Shown: piece after piece, positions 18,593 through 29,599 of the stretch
How the letters are laid out: each line of letters opens with the position of its first letter
Numbering within the stretch: the first letter of the stretch is position 1
Source of the DNA: Candidatus Acidiferrales bacterium
GTDB lineage: Bacteria; Acidobacteriota; Terriglobia; Acidiferrales; UBA7541
DNA: 32,827 bases
NCBI GenBank assembly: GCA_030037435.1
Contig: JASHRI010000220.1
Span: 1-32,827, forward strand
Direction: 5' to 3'
Program-made: the position numbers and the translations under genes
Notes under the pieces: model-generated
The model's database searches: none
What the model was told of the DNA's origin: nothing
What the model saw: the letters and a program-made list of their open reading frames with translations, nothing else

Positions 18593-18617
18593 AATGAAAG
18601 AGATCCTCTCTAGCATT
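18593..18617 (+). promoter_or_regulatory. Hairpin in the selenoprotein leader
   Basis: AATG (18593-18596) pairs with CATT (18614-18617) and AGAGA (18599-18603) with TCTCT (18607-18611), around a TCC loop with a 2x2 internal loop. It lies in the predicted untranslated leader. Its function is unknown. Confidence 0.3.
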
Positions 18618-18707
18618 CGACCGCCTCATGGATTTTCAACTTCTTCCTTCCCCGCCTGCAGAATGAAAGCGGGTTTCCGATAATGGACGAAAAAAGGAGG
18701 TGTGCTC

Positions 18708-20384
18708 ATGGATCGACGAAAGATGCTGTCATTGCTTGGAATCAGTCCAGCGCTGGCGATGGCCGGTGCACCTTTGTACGCCAGCCACGGTAAAACGACG
18801 GCGACCGGAGACTCCGTGACATCGTTTGACACCAAGTGCGCAGTCCTAAGCCCGCTGGGGACACCGCCGCCGATCAAGTTGCTGGGAATGGCGCCGCGAC
18901 CGGAATCTCTCGATGGCAAGACGATCTTTTTCGTAGACGACGGTTTTCCCGGGACGGACGTCCTGATGAAGGAAATGGTGGAATGGTTTAACCAGAACGT
19001 CCACGGAGCTACTGCGCTCTACAGGCTCAAATCTGGCGGATTCCCGCAGGTTGATCAGCCGCTGTGGGCGGAGATCAAGGCCAAAGGAGATGCGGTGGTG
19101 ATGGGTGTCGGGCATTGAAGCTACTGCTCGCCGGCGGTCGTTGGCCACGATATTTTCTTTGAGTCCGAATTTCACAAGCCTACCGTCTCGATCATTACGC
19201 AGTACTTCCGGCAACTAGTTGAAGAAAACGCTGCGAAGAAAGGCATGCCGGAGCTGCCGTTTACCTTCGTCAAATCGCCCGTGTGGGGCAAGACGGCGGA
19301 TCAATTGCGGCACGACGTGATCGATGGCAGTGATCCGGTCACCGGGAAGCCCGTGATGCAGGAGATCGTAGACCAGCTGACGACCCCAGTTAGCGCTGAA
19401 GACCAGACCACGCGGACGATTTCGCAATCGGCCGGTCCCGGCACATTCGGACCCGATACCGCGGAAAGCCTGCAGCGCATGTTCATTGAAAAGAGGATGA
19501 CCGACTACCTGCCGATTGTTCTCCCCACCGAAGAACGGGTCGACGCGATGCTCAAAGGCACAAGCCGTAAGCCCGACGAGGTTGTCGGCCACATGTCACC
19601 CACGCCGGGCGTGTACGAAAACTGGTCCTACACCGTCCGGCAGATCGCCGTGAACGCGGTGATGGCGGGCGCGGACCCGAAATATCTGCCGGTGATTCTC
19701 GCGATCGCTTCGATCGGGAAGGAATCCATTTCCAGCTCCGACAACTCGTTCACCGAAGCCGTGGTAATTAATGGACCCATTCGCGACGAAATCGGCCTCA
19801 ATTATCGTATTGGCTCGCTCGGGCCCTTCGGCCACGCCAACGCGACGATCGGTCGCGCGTACACATTGCTTTCCATCAACGGCGGGAACTGCGGCAAGGT
19901 CGGCGAGACATACATGGGCGTAATCGGAAATCCCATGAACTACGCCAATATCATCATCGCCGAGAACGAAAAAGACTCGCCATGGGAACCGTTCAGTGTA
20001 CGGCGCGGATTCAAGCCGAATGAGAACGTTGTAAGCATATTCGAAGGTTGGGGCGTTATTTCAGCGAAAAACTCCAAACATGCCGTTTGGTCGAAAGACA
20101 TGAATTTCGCCCAGGAACTCAAGGACATCTCGAACGATCAGGACCAGCTTTTTGGAATCCTTGCGGTGCTCAGCCCAACGGTCGCCGATTATATGAAGAG
20201 CGAAGGCTACGACTCCGTCGAAAAATTGACGGATTTTATCTTCCAGAGCCAGGACGAGTCCACGCCACATTTCCGAAGCAAGGCGCAGATCAACATCCTG
20301 GTTACGGGATCGTCCAACAATCTTTATTGGGACTACGGCGGGATGCATTACGTCAAAAGCGCTTCGATCGACGAGTGGAGCTAA
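18708..20384 (+). CDS. Selenoprotein 1, UGSC-family-like, exported (in-frame UGA = Sec137)
   Basis: Translation from ATG 18708 (AGGAGG at 18695-18700) meets UGA at 19116-19118; the frame stays open to TAA 20384, giving 558 residues with Sec137. The context is 'DAVVMGVGH-U-SYC' then 'HKPTVSIITQYF', the pattern of UGSC (seleno)proteins, where a redox U-x-x-C sits after a beta-strand. The N-terminus D-R-R-K-M-L-S-L-L-G looks like a Tat signal. The C-terminal 300 residues ('VLPTEERVDAMLKGTS', 'YLPVILAIAS', 'VVINGPIRDEIG', 'SIDEW') are shared with the next gene but I cannot assign them. Readthrough is supported by homology continuing across the UGA and by a SECIS-like hairpin. Two separate genes or a nonsense pseudogene are the alternatives; I judge both less likely. 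The likely role is thiol-disulfide redox work outside the cytoplasm. Confidence 0.78.
19116..19145 (+). promoter_or_regulatory. Sec codon and bacterial SECIS candidate 1
   Basis: UGA 19116-19118 is followed by a stem GCCGGC (19130-19135) / GUUGGC (19140-19145), six pairs including two G-U, closed by the tetraloop GGUC (19136-19139). The loop begins 18 bases after the UGA. From memory, the E. coli fdhF SECIS presents GGUC at 19 bases, and the G-U of that loop is what SelB reads. Similarity of loop and distance supports recoding. Confidence 0.62.
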
Positions 20385-20498
20385 CGGCTTTTGATCGCGT
20401 GGCTCCGTTGCCTAAAAAACAACGAGAGGTGGCCTAAAGAACACGCTATGGCTACCCAAGTGATGTATGCGACTAAATCGCAATTTGGGAGGCGGATC

Positions 20499-22289
20499 AT
20501 GGATCGACGCAAAATGTTAGCGTTATTAGGGCTCAGCCCAGTTCTTGCGGCGGTTTCGCCCACCTTTGCCCGCACTGCTGCAGCATTTCCGGAAGACGCG
20601 CCGGGAGCCTCGAGTTGCGACTCCGGTAATGGTGCGGTCAGTGTTCTGAATCCCGCGATCACCACAAAATTTGCCGAGCGGGTTCCTCTAGCACCGCGCC
20701 TTAGCACGCTCGACGGCAAGACGATCTATCTCGTGGACACGGATTGGGGAGGGATGCAGCAGAATAATGGCATCCTCGAGGAAATTCAGAAATGGTTTGC
20801 CCAGAACATGCCTGCCGTGAAAACGGTCATCAAGATCAAGGCTGGCAACTTCGTCACGGACGATCCGGGACTGTGGAAGGAGATTGCCCAAAATCACGGC
20901 GACGGCGTAATCATCGGTGTAGCCGGTTGACACGGTTGCGTCGGGGCCGTGAGCCGCGAATCTGGAGAAATCGAGCAGAAGTATCACATCCCAACAGTTT
21001 CTCTCGCTGGTTCGAATGTAGTCTCGTTTGGTCTCGGAGCGAACTTTAAGTACAACACCGGCATGCCACTTCGGTTCGTCGGCGTTCCGTTTCCGTTCTC
21101 TGGCCAGCCGCGCTCAGTGCTCGCATCGTACGTTCAGGGCAAAGACACCGTCAGCGGACAGCCGTTTATGCAGGCCATTATCGACGGGCTCACGAAGCCA
21201 CTGACAGCTGATGAAAAACTCTCCGGGTCTGCGCCCGACGCACCATCGGCTGAGCCGCGAATGCTTCCGGCGGATACGCAAGACAATCTACAGCGCATTT
21301 TCCGTGACCGTGGCTGGACGGACTACAACCCGGTCATCCTTCCGACGCCAGAACGAGTCGCCGCGATACTGAAGGGCACCAGTCATGCGCCTGATGAGGT
21401 TGTGAAAAGTGCCGCAGGAACTTTTGGTTCGCGCCGCCCATTTACGGTCGAGAAAGTCGCCACGATTGCCGTTATGGCAGGCGCAAGGCCGGAATATTTG
21501 CCGGTGATCCTGGCGCTCGCCAGCCGAGTGCCGTATGAGGACTCGACTACCTCGATAGCGCAGATGGTGGTGGTCAATGGCCCGATACGCAAGAAGATGG
21601 GTATGAACTCCGGCATGGGATCACTGGGGCCGGACAATGAGGCGAACTCTGTCATCGGTCGGTCGATGACGCTGATCCACAAAGTCATTCAGGGCTACGT
21701 CGAAGGCGTAACTGGTTTCGCTTCGCTCAGCAACCCTCTCAGGTACGACAATCTCTGTTTCGCGGAAAACGAGGAAGCTTTGCCGGAAGGCTGGCAGCCT
21801 CTACACGTTCAGTCGGGCCACAAGCCAACCGACAGCGTGGTGACCATTTTTACTGGCTGGAATTTCATCAATAGCACGGGATGGGTGGAGCAGCACTACG
21901 CGCCTCAATTCTTGATGCGCGACTATATGTCTTCGCTTTCCGGCATGGGCGCCACCCTGATCATGGACCCGTCAGTCGCGGAACTGCTCAGTGCTGCACA
22001 GGGATTCAATTCCAAGGCGGCGCTTGGCCAATGGTTGTCGCAGAACGTTCAGAAGACTGCGCAGTCGTATTGGGGGAATTCGATCGTCTCAAGCATGCTG
22101 GCCCCGCTCGCGCGGCAAGGGCTGAAACCGTACGCGGATTGGCTAGATATTTCTGGAGATTCGCTGATTAAGCCCTTCGCCAATCCGAATGGCATCCACG
22201 CGGTCGTTACTGGCGGAAAGACTGCGAGCGTTTGGTTCGCTACGGACTTTATGCCCGATCGAGGAACGTCGATCGACGAGTGGACCTGA
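20499..22289 (+). CDS. Selenoprotein 2, UGSC-family-like, exported (in-frame UGA = Sec144)
   Basis: I start at ATG 20499, with GGAGG at 20488-20492; the start 'MDRRKMLALLGLSP' matches that of selenoprotein 1. UGA at 20928-20930 is followed by open frame to TGA 22289, giving 596 residues with Sec144. The context 'GVIIGVAG-U-HGC' then 'HIPTVSLAGSN' aligns codon for codon with the first gene. The shared C-terminal blocks continue: 'PTPERVAAILKGTS', 'EYLPVILALAS', 'VVVNGPIRKKMG', 'GSLGP', 'IFTGWNFI', and the ending 'SIDEWT'. A longer insertion near residues 430-530 distinguishes it. It follows the first gene by 114 bases and likely shares its promoter. A pseudogene explanation would need two independent nonsense changes at the same codon. 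Function beyond a redox role is unknown. Confidence 0.78.
20928..20958 (+). promoter_or_regulatory. Sec codon and weaker SECIS candidate 2
   Basis: After UGA 20928-20930, C-G-x-G-G-C (20942-20947) can pair with GCC-x-CG (20953-20958) with one G-G mismatch and loop CGUGA, whose G-U falls 19-20 bases after the UGA. A stronger competing stem CACGG (20931-20935)/CCGUG (20947-20951) starts right after the UGA. Which forms cannot be decided by eye. Confidence 0.4.
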
Positions 22290-22321
22290 TTTGAGAACAG
22301 AGTCCAGATAATTCATCCGGT

Positions 22322-22348
22322 GGTCGAAAGGCGGCGGCTACTTTGACC
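22322..22348. terminator. Possible terminator between selenoprotein 2 and marR
   Basis: GGTC-AAAG (22322-22330, one bulged G) pairs with CTTT-GACC (22341-22348), loop of ten bases. It overlaps the 3' end of the convergent MarR gene and could end both transcripts. Tentative because there is no T-run. Confidence 0.35.
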
Positions 22349-22940
22349 GGGTCTTACCCGTCAGCGAGTGACGATGCCGTGGATGGCTATTGTTGGAAAC
22401 TGTTTCCTGGTACATCTCCTCTGCCCGTTCGGCAAGCAGATCGAGAACGCGTTCCACCTCGCTTTTGCGTTGCCCTCGTAATAGCTCACGCTGGTACTCT
22501 TCAGCCACCGGAGCGATTTGGCGGAGCAGCGCCGCGCCTTTTTTGGTTAGCGAGAGCGATGACGCACGGCTGTCCTCCGGATGCGCGGTCTTTTTAATCA
22601 GCTTTCTGCGCAGCAAAGCTTCCAGCGAACGGCTGATCCACGCCTTGTCAACGTGGGTCCTGCGGCTCACCTCATTAACGGAGATCGGTTGGTGGGCTCC
22701 CAGAATGATCAAGATCCGCAAATCCGTGGGCTTCACTCCAAAAAGATTTCCAAACGTTATTTTGCCGATGCGAAGAATTAAATCTGCTACGCGGACGACG
22801 CGGACGGATACTAACTGGATGAGGGTGTCGATGTGGGGAGCGCGTTCGCGATGTTCCGACTTCTCGAAATTTGCCTTGCGCGTTCTAGCGAATGCAATTC
22901 CGTTTTTTCGAATAACCGGCTGTGCGCCGTCGGCCGTCAT
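22338..22940 (-). CDS. MarR family transcriptional regulator
   Basis: I start at ATG 22940, which has GGGAGG about ten bases upstream; longer starts at 22958 and 23069 lack a site, and 23069 would overlap the divergent gene. The 200-residue protein has the MarR winged helix: 'KPTDLRILIILGAHQPISVN', 'EVSRRTHVDKAWISRSLEAL', 'KLIKKTAHPEDSRASSLSLT', 'KKGAALLRQI', then a C-terminal dimerisation helix. The D-S-R-A wing residues are typical. MarR proteins repress, usually releasing DNA on binding a phenolic or oxidised ligand. A palindrome 26 bases upstream of its start (22966-22979) is nearly identical to the one in front of the selenoprotein pair, suggesting autoregulation and control of both neighbours. 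Confidence 0.88.
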   Translation of the reverse strand: MTADGAQPVIRKNGIAFARTRKANFEKSEHRERAPHIDTLIQLVSVRVVRVADLILRIGKITFGNLFGVKPTDLRILIILGAHQPISVNEVSRRTHVDKAWISRSLEALLRRKLIKKTAHPEDSRASSLSLTKKGAALLRQIAPVAEEYQRELLRGQRKSEVERVLDLLAERAEEMYQETVSNNSHPRHRHSLTGKTRSK

Positions 22941-22965
22941 CGCCGTTTTGCCTCCCATGCGCTGC

Positions 22966-23001
22966 GGTGTCTTGACAACAATCGAACGATGCAAGTATAC
23001 A
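22966..23001 (+). promoter_or_regulatory. Shared MarR operator and promoter between marR and the PQQ-cupredoxin gene
   Basis: GGTGTC-TT-GACAAC (22966-22979) is a palindrome with one mismatch and matches the 18501-18514 site at 13 of 14 bases. TTGACA (22972-22977) is a perfect -35; TATACA (22996-23001) is a -10 with an 18-base spacer, about 40 bases before the start codon of the downstream gene. Confidence 0.68.
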
Positions 23002-23043
23002 AGTGACGGTGATTCACGTGCCGGATTTTTGGGGAGATGAACG

Positions 23044-25116
23044 ATGTACCGAGAGGAAGCGCGAACCATGCGTGAACTTCAGCGGAATTCACCTGCGAGC
23101 CGAATTTTAATTCTCGCAATTCTGGCAATCTTGTGGATTGCGCTCAACGCGCACGTGGCGCGGGCGCAGTGGCTCACCGTCAATGGCGAGAACAATCAAA
23201 GGTATTCCCCGCTCAGCGAGATCAATACTCACAACGTGACGCAGATCGGCGCGGCATGGGTGGCGCCTGGAATCGAACCAATGCCTTCCAGCCGCGCCAC
23301 GCCCGTAGTCGACGATGGCCTGATGTTCATTACCGCGCCACCGTACGTCTACGCAGTCGACATGAACTCGGGAAAGATTACCTGGCGCTATAAAACGGAT
23401 GGCCCCACAGCGCACGGTGGTGTGGCGGTCGGCGACGGCATGGTCTTCGTCGGTGTTTGGAATCCCGGAAAAACAAGTCTCATCGCACTAAATGAAAAGA
23501 CTGGCGAGCCCGCGTGGCAAACTTCTCTAATGCCAAAGTCGGGTGAACCGACTGGCGGCGCTTCCGCTGCGCCTCTGTTTGCCGATGGAATCGTCTCCAT
23601 CGGCACGAACGCCGATTACGGCTATCGCGGCCAGATCGTCGCATTCGACGCGAAAACTGGAAAGGAAGCGTGGCGGTTTTATGTTGTGCCTTCGCCAGGC
23701 CAACGGGGCTCCGACACATGGCCCAAAAACAATACGGCGTGGCTGCACGGCGGCGGCGCGGTGTGGCTGGAGGGAATCTACGATCCTGTGCTCGGTCTCG
23801 ACTTCTACGCCACCGGAAACGCCGTACCTCAATATGGGGGCGAGTACCGGCCCGGCGACAATTTGTACACCGATTGCCTCGTAGCCCTCGACAACAGGAC
23901 CGGCCAGCTGCGCTGGTACTACCAAGTCGTTCATCACGACATTTGGGAGGCGGATATCGCCGAAGCGCCAGTGCTGTTCGATGCAGACCTGAATGGCCAG
24001 CAGGTAAAGGCGATCGCAGCCATGCGCACAGACGGGTACCTTTTCACTTTCGACCGCACGAACGGAAAACCGCTCGAGCGTATTGAGGAACGTCCTGTCC
24101 CGCAGGACGCGTCGCAAAAGACGGCGCGCACGCAGCCGTATCCGGTGGGCGCCCAACCCGTGTTGCCCGATTGCGATTACTGGCGAACTCAGCCTGTCCC
24201 CACCGGCTTCCAAATAGGCTGTTTCTTCACGCCAGCTGATGTCCACAAGCCAGACTTGCTTGTGCCTACTTACGGCATGCGCTCCACACCAATGGCCTAT
24301 GATCCACAGACCCGCTTTTTTTACGCCACCGGAAATGCCGCGTTGCAGTGGTTCCGGCGCACCGCCGACCCGGACTTTTTTACCCTTGGTTTCAGCAGTC
24401 ACGTACCGGGCCTAAACAAATTGAGCTACGGTGTGCTAGCGGCCATCGACAGCGGGACAGACAAAATCGCGTGGGAGAAAAAATTCCCAGACGGAAAACC
24501 GAGCGGCGCACTCGCTACAGCGGGCGGACTCGTATTTCAAAACAAAGGCGACGGCAATTTCCAAGCCTTTGACGCGAAAACAGGCGATCTTCTCTGGCAG
24601 TTTCAAACGGGCTCGCCCGTGGGCGGTCCACCAATCGCGTTTGAAAACCAGGGCCACGAATACATCGTCACCGTTGTGGGTGGCGCGGTGTGGGCGTTCC
24701 AGCTCGGCGGAACAGTCCCGCAACGCTCCGCGCCGCCGATGCCACCGGAAGAAGATTTTTCGGGGACTATCACCAACACCGACACGGTCCTAACGGCCAC
24801 GGCTGTGCACGACATGGGCCTCACAGGCCAGCACGTCATTGAGGATGAATACGAGTTCGATCCTTATCGCGCGCGAGTTGTCGTTGGCACTCGCGTGATG
24901 TGGCGAAATAATGGCGTGCTCGACCACACCATCGTCGCCGTCGATGGGTCTTGGACCACCGGCACGCTGCACCCGCTCGACATCGGCCAGCACATCTTCG
25001 ATAAGCCCGGAAAGTACGAGTATCATTGCAAAGAATTTCCCTGGGAGTACGGAGAAATCGTGGTCGTGCCCGCTCCTGGCGGAGAGCAACAGTCCCAGCT
25101 GAGTGGCCAGAACTAA
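23044..25116 (+). CDS. Exported PQQ-dependent dehydrogenase fused to a cupredoxin-like domain
   Basis: The 690-residue protein starts at ATG 23044 behind GGGGAGA. After a signal peptide (to about residue 39, 'AHVARAQ') come propeller blades of the quinoprotein alcohol dehydrogenase family, with 'RPGDNLYTDCLVALD' (likely catalytic Asp272) and 'LRWYYQVVHHDIWEAD', both intact. Residues about 595-675 form a plastocyanin-like domain: 'YEFDPYRARVVVGTRVMWRN', 'DHTIVAVDG', 'GKYEYHCKEFPWEYGEIVVV'. The expected type-1 copper ligands are partial: His628 and Cys662 are present, but the second His position is Phe665 and no Met follows. It would oxidise an alcohol or polyol in the periplasm and may pass electrons through the cupredoxin. 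It is controlled by a promoter overlapping the MarR site. Confidence 0.88.
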   Translation: MYREEARTMRELQRNSPASRILILAILAILWIALNAHVARAQWLTVNGENNQRYSPLSEINTHNVTQIGAAWVAPGIEPMPSSRATPVVDDGLMFITAPPYVYAVDMNSGKITWRYKTDGPTAHGGVAVGDGMVFVGVWNPGKTSLIALNEKTGEPAWQTSLMPKSGEPTGGASAAPLFADGIVSIGTNADYGYRGQIVAFDAKTGKEAWRFYVVPSPGQRGSDTWPKNNTAWLHGGGAVWLEGIYDPVLGLDFYATGNAVPQYGGEYRPGDNLYTDCLVALDNRTGQLRWYYQVVHHDIWEADIAEAPVLFDADLNGQQVKAIAAMRTDGYLFTFDRTNGKPLERIEERPVPQDASQKTARTQPYPVGAQPVLPDCDYWRTQPVPTGFQIGCFFTPADVHKPDLLVPTYGMRSTPMAYDPQTRFFYATGNAALQWFRRTADPDFFTLGFSSHVPGLNKLSYGVLAAIDSGTDKIAWEKKFPDGKPSGALATAGGLVFQNKGDGNFQAFDAKTGDLLWQFQTGSPVGGPPIAFENQGHEYIVTVVGGAVWAFQLGGTVPQRSAPPMPPEEDFSGTITNTDTVLTATAVHDMGLTGQHVIEDEYEFDPYRARVVVGTRVMWRNNGVLDHTIVAVDGSWTTGTLHPLDIGQHIFDKPGKYEYHCKEFPWEYGEIVVVPAPGGEQQSQLSGQN

Positions 25117-25219
25117 CCAAAACCTGCTTTCGGAAATCTGCAAATCCGGTCCGACGCGGCCGTCTCGCACGGACGAAGTGCGTTGGGGCTTGCCGTAATA
25201 TCCGCGTAACATAGCCACC

Positions 25220-26731
25220 GTGTCCAGCTACGTCGCCGCAATCGATCAAGGCACCACGAGCACGCGCTTCATCGTGTTCGATAGAACGGGCCGCATCGTC
25301 GCCCTCGCGCAGCGGGAGCATCACCAGATTTATCCTCGGCCCGGTTGGGTGGAGCACGACCCCGAGGAGATTTGGAACTGCACGCAGCAGGTCGTTACCG
25401 AAGCCATGCAGCAAAAAGGGCTTCGCCCACACGACCTAGCTGCCATTGGCATCACCAACCAGCGCGAAACTACAGTCGTGTGGAATCGAAAAACAGGGCA
25501 GCCTGTTCACAACGCGATCGTATGGCAAGACACTCGCGTCGAGGAGACCGTTGCCGAACTATCACGTAACGGTGGACAGGATCGTTTCCGCCGGAAGACG
25601 GGCCTTCCGCTCGCAACCTACTTCAGCGGTTTGAAGATTCGCTGGATTCTCGACAACGTCGCGGACGTTCGCAAGCTTGCCGAATCGGGAGAAGCGCTCT
25701 TTGGGACTATCGACACATTCCTCGCCTGGAAATTAACTGGCGGACGGAATGGGGGCGTCCACATCACGGACGTAACGAATGCGAGCCGCACGCAAATAAT
25801 GAATCTGGAAACGCTCGCGTGGGACGCCGAAATGCTCGATTGCTACGGCATTCCGCAGCGAATGCTGCCCTCAATTCGCTCCAGCAGCGAGAACTACGGA
25901 GCTGCACAACCCGACACCATCAAGGATGTTCCCATCGCCGGTATTCTAGGCGACCAGCAAGCAGCGCTCATTGGCCAAGCATGCTTCAAGCGCGGGGAAG
26001 CCAAGAATACCTATGGAACCGGAAATTTTCTGTTGATGAATACGGGCGAGACGGTGGTGCAATCCAAGCATGGGCTGATCACAACGGTCGCTTACAAATT
26101 CGGAGACGAGCCGGCGCACTACGCGCTGGAGGGCAGCATCGCGATCACGGGGGCGCTGGTGCAGTGGTTGCGCGACAATCTCGGAATCATTCAAAAGAGC
26201 GCCGACATTGAAACCCTGGCGCGCACCGTGAAAGACAATGGTGGAGTCTATTTCGTGCCGGCATTTTCCGGACTCTATGCGCCCTATTGGAAGTCCACGG
26301 CTCGCGGAGTTATTACCGGGCTCACGCGGTACGCGAACAAGGGCCATATCGCGCGAGCCGCGCTGGAAGCCACGGCCTTTCAGACTCGCGAGATCGTCGA
26401 AGCGACGGAACGCGACTCAGGAATCAGCCTCGATGTTCTGCGCAGCGATGGCGGCATGGTGGAAGACGAGTTACTCATGCAGTTTCAAGCCGACATTTTA
26501 AATCGGCCCGTCGTTCGACCCGTCGTGAAAGAGACCACGGCGCTCGGCGCATCGTACGCGCCTGGGCTGGCGGTTGGTTTTTTCAAAGGGACCGAGGAAT
26601 TGCGATCCAACTGGGCCGCCGATTATTCCTGGTACCCTCAGATGGACGCAGGACAGCGGGAGAACTTGTACCGTCTATGGAAAAAAGCTGTCGCTCGGTC
26701 GTTCGACTGGGCGGAAGAAACTTCCAGTTAA
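25220..26731 (+). CDS. glpK: Glycerol kinase
   Basis: The 503-residue product matches the FGGY kinase glycerol kinase from end to end. The phosphate-binding '[15 protein letters not shown]' is at the N-terminus, followed by '[17 protein letters not shown]', '[14 protein letters not shown]', '[12 protein letters not shown]', '[13 protein letters not shown]', '[14 protein letters not shown]' and '[13 protein letters not shown]'. It phosphorylates glycerol to glycerol-3-phosphate in the cytoplasm using ATP. The start is GTG 25220 without a strong ribosome site. No glpF or glpD lies nearby. It follows the PQQ-cupredoxin gene by 103 bases on the same strand and may be read through from the MarR-controlled promoter (inference). 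Confidence 0.95.
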   Translation: MSSYVAAIDQGTTSTRFIVFDRTGRIVALAQREHHQIYPRPGWVEHDPEEIWNCTQQVVTEAMQQKGLRPHDLAAIGITNQRETTVVWNRKTGQPVHNAIVWQDTRVEETVAELSRNGGQDRFRRKTGLPLATYFSGLKIRWILDNVADVRKLAESGEALFGTIDTFLAWKLTGGRNGGVHITDVTNASRTQIMNLETLAWDAEMLDCYGIPQRMLPSIRSSSENYGAAQPDTIKDVPIAGILGDQQAALIGQACFKRGEAKNTYGTGNFLLMNTGETVVQSKHGLITTVAYKFGDEPAHYALEGSIAITGALVQWLRDNLGIIQKSADIETLARTVKDNGGVYFVPAFSGLYAPYWKSTARGVITGLTRYANKGHIARAALEATAFQTREIVEATERDSGISLDVLRSDGGMVEDELLMQFQADILNRPVVRPVVKETTALGASYAPGLAVGFFKGTEELRSNWAADYSWYPQMDAGQRENLYRLWKKAVARSFDWAEETSS

Positions 26732-26931
26732 CAAGTAATCTGCGGGCCGACCTGTCGCCGCTGCGGAAGGTGGCGGATCGAGGCCTCGCGACAAAAGAGA
26801 GTATTGGACCTTCTGTCCGCGCGCGCCGAAGGCAATTTCTCGGCTTCAACGAACACGGTAAGTTAGAGGCGAAGAATTTACCTCAGCGCGGACGCGTCTC
26901 TGCAAATCGATGGAATGCTGATATGAGCCTC

Positions 26932-29445
<2,514 letters not shown>

Positions 29446-29599
29446 GGGGCCTTATCGTAATTCGCATCACCAAGACAGTCAATCTTGTCGGAAAACTACC
29501 CTGCGCTGGCCTCGTCACGGTGTCTTTGGTGTCTGTCGTCCGAAGAGATGAAGCTTAGGGATGCTGCCACATCCACATTCGATTCGTAGCGCGCCGCGA

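Larger units (their letters stand above)
18348..18707. other. 360-base divergent intergenic region upstream of the selenoprotein pair
   Basis: No gene is seen. It holds a perfect palindrome overlapping a -35 box (18501-18514), a -10-like box (18530-18535), a leader of about 166 bases with a hairpin at 18593-18617, and AGGAGG at 18695-18700. A stretch at 18537-18553 resembles the 5' end of a tRNA but no tRNA can be folded. Confidence 0.6.

Noticed and set aside
18537-18617. tRNA gene or tRNA remnant (5' part resembles a tRNA-Gln/Glu acceptor and D arm; CTGCAAG resembles an anticodon loop)
   Set aside because: The anticodon stem, T arm and 3' acceptor strand do not pair, and it cannot be tRNA-Sec because no suitable TCA anticodon arm is found.
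19245-20384. Separate 379-residue gene starting at ATG 19245
   Set aside because: Its frame is continuous with the upstream gene through UGA 19116, its only ribosome-site-like bases are one base from the ATG, and homology to the paralogue begins before this start.
20949-22289. Separate gene starting at GTG 20949
   Set aside because: No ribosome site precedes it, it lies directly after the in-frame UGA, and the upstream part is the matching N-terminal half.
18708-22289. Both genes as nonsense pseudogenes
   Set aside because: Both interruptions are UGA, at the homologous codon, in a U-x-x-C motif, with no other frame damage.
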